A stretch of DNA of 7,997 bases from Microcaldota archaeon (GTDB lineage: Archaea > Micrarchaeota > Micrarchaeia > Anstonellales > VGKX01): positions 1 through 7,997 of the forward strand of contig JAKALW010000047.1 of assembly GCA_021823945.1 (NCBI GenBank), read 5' to 3'. Positions 1 through 5,833 of this stretch are shown in pieces (position 1 is the first letter of the stretch; every line of letters begins with the position of its first letter). The notes beneath the pieces were generated by a model. The model did not search any database, was not told where the DNA came from, and was given only the letters and a program-made list of their open reading frames with translations. The translations under genes were made by a program, and so were the position numbers.

Positions 1-1
1 C

Positions 2-73
2 GACGTGGATTTGGAAACCACAAGGGATTATGTGCAGGCTCAAGACGGTCAAAGGACTCTTAGAGACTTCTAA
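2..73 (+). CDS. tnpB: C-terminal tail of probable TnpB (RNA-guided nuclease), 5' truncated by window edge
   Basis: An open frame enters from the left edge and stops at TAA 71-73, giving 23 residues that end in ..DGQRTLRDF. TnpB is the RuvC-type nuclease of IS200/IS605 elements; it is guided by an RNA made from the element's own right end and cuts the empty donor site, favouring retention of the element. No catalytic motif is visible, because the RuvC residues and the Cys4 zinc finger lie upstream in the family. The C-terminal tail of TnpB is variable, so identification rests on position: the stop codon is 12 bases before a typical right-end hairpin. The other forward frame is closed by a TAG at 61-63. 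The tail shares its frame with the downstream LamG gene and is separated from it by this one stop codon. Confidence 0.6.
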   Translation, partial: DVDLETTRDYVQAQDGQRTLRDF

Positions 74-85
74 GTCAATGGGATA

Positions 86-105
86 CCCCGGACTTTAGTC
101 CGGGG
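86..105 (+). other. Right-end hairpin of the TnpB element
   Basis: CCCCGGAC (86-93) pairs perfectly with GTCCGGGG (98-105) around a TTTA loop, giving an 8-bp GC-rich stem. In IS200/IS605 elements such subterminal hairpins are bound by the TnpA transposase in single-stranded DNA, and in the RNA copy form the last stem of the omega RNA next to the guide. It is not followed by a T-run, so it does not resemble a terminator. Confidence 0.8.
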
Positions 106-115
106 AGGAGGTCAT

Positions 116-1885
116 TTCTCGCTTGCTTTCAACAACACTACTTATGCCTCGCCTTTCATGGACTACACTACCGCGCTTTACCTGAACCTAGACAATGTGG
201 CCGCGGCAGGTGACAATGCCGGCACTGCAGGCGACCTGAGCGGCAGGGGCAATAGTTTTTCCATGAATTTCGCTCTTTGGAATTCAAGCGGGAAAACCGG
301 CGGCTCTGCATCTTTCAACAGGAACAACTCATACCTTTGGTCTACAAAGGCAATTGGCAACCTGACCAATGGCTATACACTGATGGCATGGATAAACCCC
401 GACACTGTCAATGTAAGTTATGGCCAGACCATACTCAACCCGGCACGGGAAGGGCAGGTGGTATTCTGGCTTTGCGGCACAAACGGCGCAGCACTGTGCC
501 TTGACCATCAGATAAGCACTGGCGTCTACAATGTCAGCCGCTCAACGACTCTCATACAGCCCGGCGTATGGACGCATGTGGCTGCAACATGGAGCGGCTC
601 TTCATTATTGCTTTACATAAACGGCAAGCCAGAGCCGAGCCCCGGTAACGCGAATGTCCTGCTTCCCGTGAATTATGATGCTACGATAGGCATAAGAGAC
701 TACAATAAGGCAGGAAATCCTTTTGGCGGCAGGATTGACGAGGTCAGGATTTGGGAGCGCGCGCTTTCGGCAGCCGAAATTTACCAAAATTACGTCTCAA
801 GCCTGAACCTGGTCGGAACGAATTCCTGGCAGTTCACTACGAACCAGACGAATTTGTCTTTGGGCAATTATTCCCTGTCCTTTGTTTCAGGCGCAAGTTC
901 GCCGGCCCTGTCATTCACAGTGTCAAGCGTGCCGGCAACGTCGAATTTCTCCGGCTCAAGCACTAATTTCTCCGCAGTGGCTAACCTCGCAAATGTCACC
1001 AACCTCACGCTTGAGAAAGTCGGCAAGGGAAAAATCAAGTTCCCCGCTACTTATTCGGTGAATGCCGCAGGGCAGAATTACGATTCCAATATTGTCATGG
1101 ACAATGGCATGATTTCAGTGAATTCGTCGGGGCTTGACCAGTCTTTCAATTCAAGCGCGGCGCTCACTGTTGACACCAGCGGCGTTTATTCTGGGGCAAG
1201 TGCGCCGACAATCTATTATTATCCTGGATTTGCGGCCAACAGGTCTACAATCATCCAAAGCGGCACTGCGTGTTCAGCGCCAAGGTGCACAGGAATAACC
1301 TGGAACTCCTCAACAAACATACTGGCTTTCAATGTAACTGGCTTTTCCAGCTATGGCGTGAATGATTCAGGTCTGGGCGGCGCGTCCAATGGCACTTCGA
1401 CAAATAACACTGCCACGCTCGGGATAAACATCACAAGCACGAACCAGATTGCTGTCTATACAGCAAGCGCCAAGAACAACAGCGCGTTCTCGTTCATTCC
1501 TGTAACCCCGCCTGCGGCAGGCTCGATTACCCTTATATCCAATGAATCAAGCAATGTCACTGGAGGCGACACTGGCTTCTTGGTGGAAAACCAGGGCAAT
1601 GTCAATGTTTCCATCACAGTGGCTTCAGACAAGAATGCTTCCTTGTTCATAGGCGGCTCAACGCCCCTGTTCCAGGTGTTTGGCGCCGAGAACAAGACAG
1701 GCTCGTGCCCTGGCATAAACGCTACAATGCAGGACATTGGGACTTCTCCAATAACTGTGTGCCCGTCCCTTGCCTATGCGGACACGCAGGACACAATCTG
1801 GGCTTATGTCTTGGTAAAAATCAATTCCGACAGCCCGCCCCAGACAAATACGGCGACATTGACATTCACAAGCACGCAGAACTGA
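116..1885 (+). CDS. 3' part of a LamG-domain surface glycoprotein gene, 5' end cut off by the TnpB element
   Basis: Probable secreted or cell-surface protein with carbohydrate- or protein-binding potential. The frame is open from 74, across the element boundary, to TGA at 1883-1885. The first ATG is at 158, but in-frame residues before it (LAFNNTTYASPF) read as normal protein, so ATG 158 (575 residues) is probably an internal Met and not the native start. Numbering from 158: a concanavalin A-like LamG/Laminin_G_3 domain at about 7-216, with the diagnostic end GGRIDEVRIWERALSAAEIY at 190-209; a small Ig-like segment at about 220-257; a module at about 267-400 ending in NILAFNVTGFSSYGV, of a kind I associate with archaeal surface proteins; and a further beta-rich segment at about 420-575 with NQGNVNVSITV. 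N-x-S/T sequons are abundant, fitting N-glycosylation. There is no C-terminal membrane span or sorting signal. The signal peptide, if any, lies on the far side of the insertion. The fragment may be untranslated, or expressed by reinitiation at 158. Confidence 0.8.
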   Translation, partial: FSLAFNNTTYASPFMDYTTALYLNLDNVAAAGDNAGTAGDLSGRGNSFSMNFALWNSSGKTGGSASFNRNNSYLWSTKAIGNLTNGYTLMAWINPDTVNVSYGQTILNPAREGQVVFWLCGTNGAALCLDHQISTGVYNVSRSTTLIQPGVWTHVAATWSGSSLLLYINGKPEPSPGNANVLLPVNYDATIGIRDYNKAGNPFGGRIDEVRIWERALSAAEIYQNYVSSLNLVGTNSWQFTTNQTNLSLGNYSLSFVSGASSPALSFTVSSVPATSNFSGSSTNFSAVANLANVTNLTLEKVGKGKIKFPATYSVNAAGQNYDSNIVMDNGMISVNSSGLDQSFNSSAALTVDTSGVYSGASAPTIYYYPGFAANRSTIIQSGTACSAPRCTGITWNSSTNILAFNVTGFSSYGVNDSGLGGASNGTSTNNTATLGINITSTNQIAVYTASAKNNSAFSFIPVTPPAAGSITLISNESSNVTGGDTGFLVENQGNVNVSITVASDKNASLFIGGSTPLFQVFGAENKTGSCPGINATMQDIGTSPITVCPSLAYADTQDTIWAYVLVKINSDSPPQTNTATLTFTSTQN

Positions 1886-1887
1886 TA

Positions 1888-2030
1888 GGCGGCGACGCAC
1901 CAGCGCGTGCAACGTTCCAAGCCGACCACTTTACAACTTAGCTTAGGCTAAGCGGTTTAGACTAGAATCTTGCACGCGTTTGGATAGGCTGCCAAGAAAT
2001 GAATGTTGCACGCGTTAAGGATAAGCCGCC
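1888..2030. repeat. Spacer with three copies of a TTGCACGCGTT motif
   Basis: The 180-bp spacer between the surface gene and dph2 holds two direct copies of TTGCACGCGTT (1970-1980 and 2006-2016). Each is followed by a similar GGATAxGCxGCC stretch, so the repeat unit is about 24-25 bp. A third, inverted copy (CGCGTGCAA, 1904-1912) is preceded by GGCGGC (1888-1893), which mirrors the GCCGCC at 2025-2030. The outer copies thus form an imperfect inverted repeat of 25 bp, about 17 of 25 matching. Between them CTTAGC-TTAG-GCTAAG (1937-1952) is a small perfect hairpin. No tRNA fold or credible ORF was seen. It may be a regulatory cluster or the relic of a small non-coding element. Confidence 0.55.
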
Positions 2031-2036
2031 ATCGAG

Positions 2037-2043
2037 TTTTTAT
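2037..2043 (+). promoter_or_regulatory. TATA-like box of dph2
   Basis: The T/A-rich run TTTTTAT lies about 26 bases before the ATG at 2066. This is the spacing expected for an archaeal TATA box driving a leaderless transcript. The match is weak, because the surrounding region is generally T-rich. Confidence 0.35.
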
Positions 2044-2065
2044 TCCCCTTTTTCCTAATAATTGC

Positions 2066-2971
2066 ATGAAAATACTTCTTCAGTTCCCGGAAGGCATGAA
2101 GGAAAAGGCGCGGGAGATTTCAGACAAACTCGAGTCCGAAGGCAATACAGTGTTCATCTCCGCTGCCCAATGCTTTGGCGCGTGCGACCTGGCGCTAGAG
2201 GAAGCAAGGATGCTTGGCGTTGACGTGCTCAGGCATTACGGCCATGCCGAGTTCCACAAAGTCACGGGCGAGAAGTTTGACATCGAGTACATCCCGTATC
2301 AGTCTGACGCGAACCTGAAAATCCTCTCTGACAACCTCGCTCTGCTAAAGAAGTACAAAAAAATCGGGCTTCTGACAACAGTCCAGCACGTCCACCAAAT
2401 CCCGCAGATGAGGGAAATCCTTGAATCCGCCGGGCACGAGGTCATGGTAGCAAAAGGCGGGGCGCACACGCGCCACGCAGGGCAGGTCCTTGGCTGCGAC
2501 TCAGTCTCGGCAACAGTGGCGCAGAAGGAATCCGACTGCCTCGCCTATGTGGGCGGCGGGATATTCCATCCCACGGGCGTGGACGCCAAAATCCCACTCT
2601 TCGTGTTCGACCCGTATTCCTGGAAAGCGTACCAAATCAATGATTTGATTGAGAGACTCCGCAAGAAAAGGCAGGGCATGCTCCTTGCCTGCGCGCAGGA
2701 TAAGACCAGGAAGTTCGGTATACTCGTGTCCACGAAAAACGGGCAATACAACCTGGCAGGCGCATTGCTTGCTAAAAAGAAGCTCGAGGCGAAAGGCAGG
2801 AAAGCCTACATCCTTGTAGCCAACTTCATTGACACAACGGCATGCGCCAATTTCAATTTCTTCGACGCCTACATAAACACGGCGTGTCCGAGGATACCCG
2901 AGGACTACGAAAGGTTCGGCAAGCCAGTGCTTGACATATCAGAACTCAGCAAGTTATTGGAACTGCTCTGA
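2066..2971 (+). CDS. dph2: Dph2, 2-(3-amino-3-carboxypropyl)histidine synthase (diphthamide biosynthesis)
   Basis: Catalyses the first step of diphthamide formation on translation elongation factor 2: a [4Fe-4S] cluster cleaves SAM to a 3-amino-3-carboxypropyl radical, which is added to the target histidine. The archaeal enzyme is a cytosolic homodimer. The three cluster-binding cysteines are in their family contexts: FGACD (Cys40), GCD (Cys144) and NTACPRI (Cys274). Each sits in one of the three repeated domains, and the Cys1-Cys2 spacing of 104 agrees with what I recall for the Pyrococcus enzyme. ATG 2066 is chosen (301 residues) because MKILLQFPEGMKEKA is the usual Dph2 beginning. The longer reading from ATG 2003 adds 21 unrelated residues encoded by the repeat-bearing spacer. 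At 301 residues it is slightly shorter than typical archaeal Dph2. It stands alone between spacers of about 180 bp; no other diphthamide gene is adjacent. Confidence 0.93.
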   Translation: MKILLQFPEGMKEKAREISDKLESEGNTVFISAAQCFGACDLALEEARMLGVDVLRHYGHAEFHKVTGEKFDIEYIPYQSDANLKILSDNLALLKKYKKIGLLTTVQHVHQIPQMREILESAGHEVMVAKGGAHTRHAGQVLGCDSVSATVAQKESDCLAYVGGGIFHPTGVDAKIPLFVFDPYSWKAYQINDLIERLRKKRQGMLLACAQDKTRKFGILVSTKNGQYNLAGALLAKKKLEAKGRKAYILVANFIDTTACANFNFFDAYINTACPRIPEDYERFGKPVLDISELSKLLELL

Positions 2972-3090
2972 TTTGTCCGGATTTGCATTTTCCAATTTGC
3001 GCGTTTGCGTTTGTGCATGTGCGTTCCAATCCGCCTTGGCAATCTGGTTTAAATTCCCTGGGCGCCAAATTGCATCAATATCGCATCCAT

Positions 3091-3104
3091 ATTAAAAGTA
3101 TAAT
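3091..3104 (+). promoter_or_regulatory. Candidate TATA region of the GTPase gene
   Basis: The A/T-rich stretch ATTAAAAGTATAAT lies 48-61 bases before ATG 3152. With the usual 25-27 base spacing, transcription would start near 3125 and leave a short leader. A second A/T-rich patch, ATTTTAT (about 3110-3116), would give a shorter leader. The spacer 2972-3151 shows nothing else apart from a small GCGG-AAAA-CCGC hairpin at 3116-3127. Confidence 0.4.
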
Positions 3105-3151
3105 CGGCATTTTATGCGGAAAACCGCGCTTTTGCAAAAAGGTTCTTATCC

Positions 3152-4009
3152 ATGATTCCGAGGAATTCATCCAAAAAGCCTGGCAGGTCGCCAAAAAAGC
3201 CCAAGGTATCCAGATTCCATAATTCCGGCTACAAGTCCATGCAGCAGCAGAAGATAATGGCCAATGACTGGGTGGCGCGCGAGGCGTGGGACTGCAACGT
3301 GATAATGGAGCTTGTGGACATCCGGAACATTGACGGCACACGCATCCCGTTCCTCAAGAAGTTCGGCTCTGTGGACAAAATCCTCACCATAGCCAACAAG
3401 CGCGACCTTGCAACCCCCGAGCTTATCAAGGCATGCTGCGACAGGGGAATCCTTACAATCAGCGCGACGAGCAAGAACAGGGAAGCCACCAGGCGCCAGG
3501 TCCTGGACGCAATCATGTCCAAGTCCAGCAGGCCAAAAATCAAGGTCGCCATATTCGGGTATCCGAATGTCGGCAAGAGCACGCTTGTCAATCTCCTCAT
3601 AGACCGCAAGAAGGCAGTTGTCAGCCCTGTGGCATTCACGACCAAGGGCAGGCAGATGTTCAGGCTCAATGACCGCGTGTTCCTTATGGACCTGCCAGGC
3701 GTTTATCCGGGCAAGCAGGCAAAGGCCGACCTGATATTCAAGGGCGCAGTGAACATCCAGGGCTTGTCCGACCCTGAAGACGTGTTCATCCAGCTATACG
3801 ACCGCAAGTCGGGCGACCAGGCATTTTTCTCATGGCTCGAATCCACGTTTGGCATTGTACTTGAAGGCGGGGACAGGTCAGACCCTTTTGATGTGCTTGG
3901 AAAAATCGCGTTTCGCCGGGGCTTCCTACTGAAAGGCGGCGAGCCGGACACGCAAAACGCTGCGCGGCTTGTGCTATCAAAGCTTGCCACTGCGCCGTTT
4001 TCAGCATGA
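3152..4009 (+). CDS. Circularly permuted GTPase, RbgA/YlqF-like (ribosome assembly)
   Basis: A YRG/MMR1-HSR1 class GTPase of the COG1161 type. Bacterial RbgA and eukaryotic Nog2/Lsg1 relatives act in large-subunit assembly, so a cytosolic ribosome-biogenesis role is expected but inferred. The G motifs occur in permuted order: G4 NKRD at residues 82-85, G5 SATS at 104-107, G1 P-loop GYPNVGKST at 136-144, G2 threonine at about 163-164, and G3 DLPG at 180-183. This order defines the permuted family. Before G4 is the typical ELVDIRN strand (53-59), and the C-terminal part (about 190-285) contains the RRGFLLKGGEPD stretch seen in RbgA-like proteins. The first 30 residues are basic and Ser/Pro-rich (SSKKPGRSPKKPK), plausibly an rRNA-contacting tail. 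A later start at ATG 3239 would remove that tail and keep all motifs. The gene has its own upstream spacer and no operon partner. Confidence 0.88.
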   Translation: MIPRNSSKKPGRSPKKPKVSRFHNSGYKSMQQQKIMANDWVAREAWDCNVIMELVDIRNIDGTRIPFLKKFGSVDKILTIANKRDLATPELIKACCDRGILTISATSKNREATRRQVLDAIMSKSSRPKIKVAIFGYPNVGKSTLVNLLIDRKKAVVSPVAFTTKGRQMFRLNDRVFLMDLPGVYPGKQAKADLIFKGAVNIQGLSDPEDVFIQLYDRKSGDQAFFSWLESTFGIVLEGGDRSDPFDVLGKIAFRRGFLLKGGEPDTQNAARLVLSKLATAPFSA

Positions 4010-4031
4010 GTTAGCGCGCACATTGAAATGC

Positions 4032-4076
4032 CTTTTGGCAATGCCGTGAACTGTCTTTTGGCAATATTTTATTGCC
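4032..4076 (+). other. Direct repeat and hairpin downstream of the GTPase gene
   Basis: CTTTTGGCAAT occurs twice (4032-4042 and 4055-4065). The second copy leads into a perfect 7-bp hairpin, GGCAATA-TTT-TATTGCC (4060-4076). It lies 51 bases past the GTPase stop. It could shape the 3' end of that mRNA, but there is no T-run after it, so I do not call it a terminator. Confidence 0.45.
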
Positions 4077-4116
4077 TGTGCCCCTTGCGCCTATCCCGTT
4101 GGAAGCCATGATTAAG

Positions 4117-4125
4117 TTTATATAA
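4117..4125 (+). promoter_or_regulatory. TATA box of the membrane-protein gene
   Basis: TTTATATAA is the clearest archaeal TATA box in the window. Its centre is about 27 bases before ATG 4149, so transcription should start at or next to that ATG, giving a leaderless mRNA. This also argues against the in-frame GTG at 4140 as start, since it would lie upstream of the transcript. Confidence 0.75.
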
Positions 4126-4148
4126 CCTGAAAATCAGAAGTGGAAACC

Positions 4149-5822
4149 ATGGCACCCAAACACAGCTCATTCATTCTTCGCGGCGTGGCTCTTATCATTC
4201 TTTCCCTGCTTGCGGTATCGCCTTTTTCATATTGTTCCGTGGGTGGCGCAGCCCCGGCACCTGCCCCTAATTCCGCCCAGATATCCATTGGCATATTGGC
4301 TGACGGCAGGGCGGCGGTATACATGAACAACTCGTTTGCCCCAGGCAGCAACCAGTCCTTCACACTTTCAGTGTCAACTGGCACGGGGCCTGTCAAGGCA
4401 GTTTCGAGCAGCGGACAGGTCTTGGCATCGGCGCAGAAGACAGATTTCGGGACAGACATCGTGTTCTCGGGCGCGGAAGGCGAAACGCAAAGCGCATTTT
4501 ACCTGCTCGCCCCCCTCACTACGGTGGCAGGAACAAATGTTTATTCACTTGACCTGGGCATGAGCTTTTCCCGGCAGTTTTCGCCAGTGTCCATAATCGT
4601 GACAGCGCCTTCTGGTTCGAGAATCGTATCCTCCTCGGGCCTTGCTGAAAACACAAATTCATCCTACTCTTCAGTATACCTGTATACCCGAACCGCCACA
4701 GGGCAGATGCTGCCAATCTCCGTCCAGGTATCCCCTGCGCCGGGAGAGTCATTCCAGTATGCCACCATTATCCAGCCTGCGCTTTCCAATTCCTCCATGT
4801 CAGGCTCGCAATACGACCTTTCCCTTTCAACGCCTGTCAACCTGCCGGTATTCGGCCTTGCCCCGCTTTACTCAATCATTATCCTGGCGTTTGTCATACT
4901 CATTGGCTCGTTTTTGGTAATCAAGTCAGCGTCATGGGCGCGCTCAAGCGCCTCAGGCGACGACCCTGACAGGCCATGGTCATTGGAAGAGCCAAATTTT
5001 GCGCCTGAGCAGGATTCGAGCGTCAAGGTCCTTGCAGAAGAAAAGCCAAGCAGCAGCAAGCAGATTGGCATTTTTTCAAAATCATTCTCTGAACTCCAAA
5101 AGAGCAGGAAACCGGCAGGCGCAGCCTCAGATTCTGCGGATAAGGCAATGGGCGCAAGTGCCCCGTCGCCAGCTAAAAAACAACCTGCCAAAGCCGAAGC
5201 TGCCCAGCAGCCTGCCAAAGCCGAAGCTGCCCAGCAGCCTGCCATGGGCATGGATTCCAATGCGCCCAAAGCGGCATTGGAGGAGCAAAAGCCAGTTTCC
5301 GAGCCCGAGGCTCAATCATTGCCACAGGGCGCAATTGCAAAACCGGCCCAGTCACCTGCGCCAATGCCAAAATCCGGCAAGCCGGCAATGACTGCGCAGG
5401 CAAAATCGCCATTCTCATTCCTGGCAGGGCTGTTCCCTCAAAGAAACGAGCCCCCCCAAAAGCAGGAGCCGGCTAAGGCAGCGCAAAAGCCGTCCTCCAA
5501 ACCCGCAGCAAAACAAGAGGAGCAGTCATTTGAGAAAAAGAAGGCGGAGCAGTCGCCTGATGAAAAAGAAATAATAGCAGAGACGCGCAAATTCCGCTCA
5601 GGCGTTCCGGTCTCAAGGCTCAAAAAGTACATGCTCATGAACCCGAAGGTTTTCAGTTCATCACTTGACATGGCGATTTCGCACGGCGCGCTCGAATACA
5701 TTGAAAAGGACGGGGGAAAATTCGTCAGGGTATGCCGCAAGGCGCCATCAACAGCGGCCAAAAAGCCGCAATCCGGAAAAAAGGCAAAGCAGGGGAAATC
5801 CGGCGCAGGCAAAAAAAGATAG
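4149..5822 (+). CDS. Single-span membrane protein with extracytoplasmic domain and probable cytoplasmic winged helix
   Basis: Not a family I can name. Reading from ATG 4149 (557 residues; GTG 4140 would add three): a hydrophobic signal or anchor at about 5-27 (ILRGVALIILSLLAVSPF); a beta-rich Ser/Thr/Asn domain at about 35-235 with several N-x-S/T sequons; a strong membrane span at about 238-259 (LYSIIILAFVILIGSFLVI) followed by K and R, placing the remainder inside; a low-complexity Pro/Ala/Lys/Gln linker at about 260-470 with a nine-residue repeat; and a compact segment at about 472-529. That segment reads helix (EKEIIAETRKFR), helix (VSRLKKYM), helix (SSLDMAISHGALEYI), then a hairpin (EKDGGKFVRV), which resembles a winged helix-turn-helix. 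A Lys-rich tail ends the protein. A membrane-tethered DNA- or RNA-binding regulator sensing the outside is the obvious idea, but it is inference. Alternatively the segment is a protein-docking winged helix. The gene has its own promoter and converges on the lyase with 11 bp between stops. Confidence 0.75.
   Translation: MAPKHSSFILRGVALIILSLLAVSPFSYCSVGGAAPAPAPNSAQISIGILADGRAAVYMNNSFAPGSNQSFTLSVSTGTGPVKAVSSSGQVLASAQKTDFGTDIVFSGAEGETQSAFYLLAPLTTVAGTNVYSLDLGMSFSRQFSPVSIIVTAPSGSRIVSSSGLAENTNSSYSSVYLYTRTATGQMLPISVQVSPAPGESFQYATIIQPALSNSSMSGSQYDLSLSTPVNLPVFGLAPLYSIIILAFVILIGSFLVIKSASWARSSASGDDPDRPWSLEEPNFAPEQDSSVKVLAEEKPSSSKQIGIFSKSFSELQKSRKPAGAASDSADKAMGASAPSPAKKQPAKAEAAQQPAKAEAAQQPAMGMDSNAPKAALEEQKPVSEPEAQSLPQGAIAKPAQSPAPMPKSGKPAMTAQAKSPFSFLAGLFPQRNEPPQKQEPAKAAQKPSSKPAAKQEEQSFEKKKAEQSPDEKEIIAETRKFRSGVPVSRLKKYMLMNPKVFSSSLDMAISHGALEYIEKDGGKFVRVCRKAPSTAAKKPQSGKKAKQGKSGAGKKR
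5184..5243 (+). repeat. 27-bp tandem repeat inside the membrane-protein gene
   Basis: Two identical 27-bp units (5184-5210 and 5211-5237) are followed by the first six bases of a third. They encode the nine-residue unit PAKAEAAQQ in the cytoplasmic linker. The unit is a multiple of three, so gain or loss of copies changes linker length without breaking the frame. The absence of any mismatch suggests a recent duplication. Confidence 0.9.
5811..5817 (-). terminator. Oligo-T run after the lyase gene
   Basis: On the minus strand a run of seven T residues lies about 17 bases past the lyase stop codon, inside the last codons of the convergent membrane-protein gene. Oligo-T tracts without a required hairpin are the common archaeal termination signal. 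The run also encodes the opposing protein's Lys-rich end, so it may be coincidental. Confidence 0.35.
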
Positions 5823-5833
5823 CTCCCTTTACT

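Larger units (their letters stand above)
1..114 (+). mobile_element. Right end of an IS200/IS605-type TnpB element
   Basis: This is the terminal part of a TnpB-carrying insertion sequence whose left end lies outside the window. Seen in the sequence: a short open frame ending in TAA at 71-73, then a perfect GC-rich inverted repeat (86-93 with 98-105), then GGAGGAGGTCA ending at 114. A tnpB tail followed by a compact hairpin and a GGAGG..GTCA-like terminus is the familiar right-end layout of archaeal IS605/IS1341 elements; these elements insert without target duplication. From 116 onward the sequence reads as coding sequence of an unrelated surface protein with no start codon near the junction, which places the boundary at about 114/115. 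The exact last base is inferred by resemblance and could be off by a few bases. No TnpA is visible, so autonomy cannot be judged. Confidence 0.72.
1..134 (+). ncRNA. Omega RNA (reRNA) scaffold 3' part plus guide
   Basis: In IS200/IS605 elements the guide RNA of TnpB overlaps the 3' end of tnpB, runs through the right end and finishes in flanking DNA; about 16-20 nt of flank act as guide. Here the scaffold would include the hairpin at 86-105 and the GGAGGAGGTCA terminus. The guide would begin at about 115 (TTTCTCGCTTGCTTTCAACA), which is coding sequence of the interrupted LamG gene. The 5' end of the RNA is probably upstream of the window, and the 3' end at 134 is only the expected guide length. 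This is inferred from architecture; no transcript evidence is available. Confidence 0.5.

Noticed and set aside
86..105. Intrinsic terminator
   Set aside because: The hairpin is strong but is followed by GAGGAGGTCA and not a T-run. It matches the right-end structure of a TnpB element.
104..112. GGAGGAGGT as a Shine-Dalgarno site for the surface-protein fragment
   Set aside because: It is about 45 bases from ATG 158, with no in-frame start at a useful distance, and it is explained as the conserved terminus of the TnpB element.
1951..2030. tRNA-like stretch (GGTTTAGACTAGAATC.., ends in GCCGCC)
   Set aside because: No T-arm consensus, no consistent acceptor stem and no plausible anticodon arm. 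The resemblance is limited to a short D-arm-like string.
2003..2065. Upstream ATG extending Dph2 by 21 residues
   Set aside because: The extra residues do not resemble the family, they are encoded by the repeat-bearing spacer, and the TATA-like box at about 2040 lies downstream of this ATG. ATG 2066 gives the normal Dph2 beginning.
2983..3222. 79-residue forward ORF in the dph2/GTPase spacer
   Set aside because: It overlaps the GTPase start in another frame, has no upstream signal and no recognisable motif. Its second half is a shadow of the real gene.
5184..5243. CRISPR-like repeat
   Set aside because: The units are directly adjacent with no spacers, in frame within a coding low-complexity region.
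4868..5418. Minus-strand ORFs opposite the membrane-protein linker (Ala/Gly/Leu-rich repeats)
   Set aside because: These are the antisense reading of the Pro/Ala/Lys repeat region; composition and repeats derive from the forward gene, and no promoter is seen.
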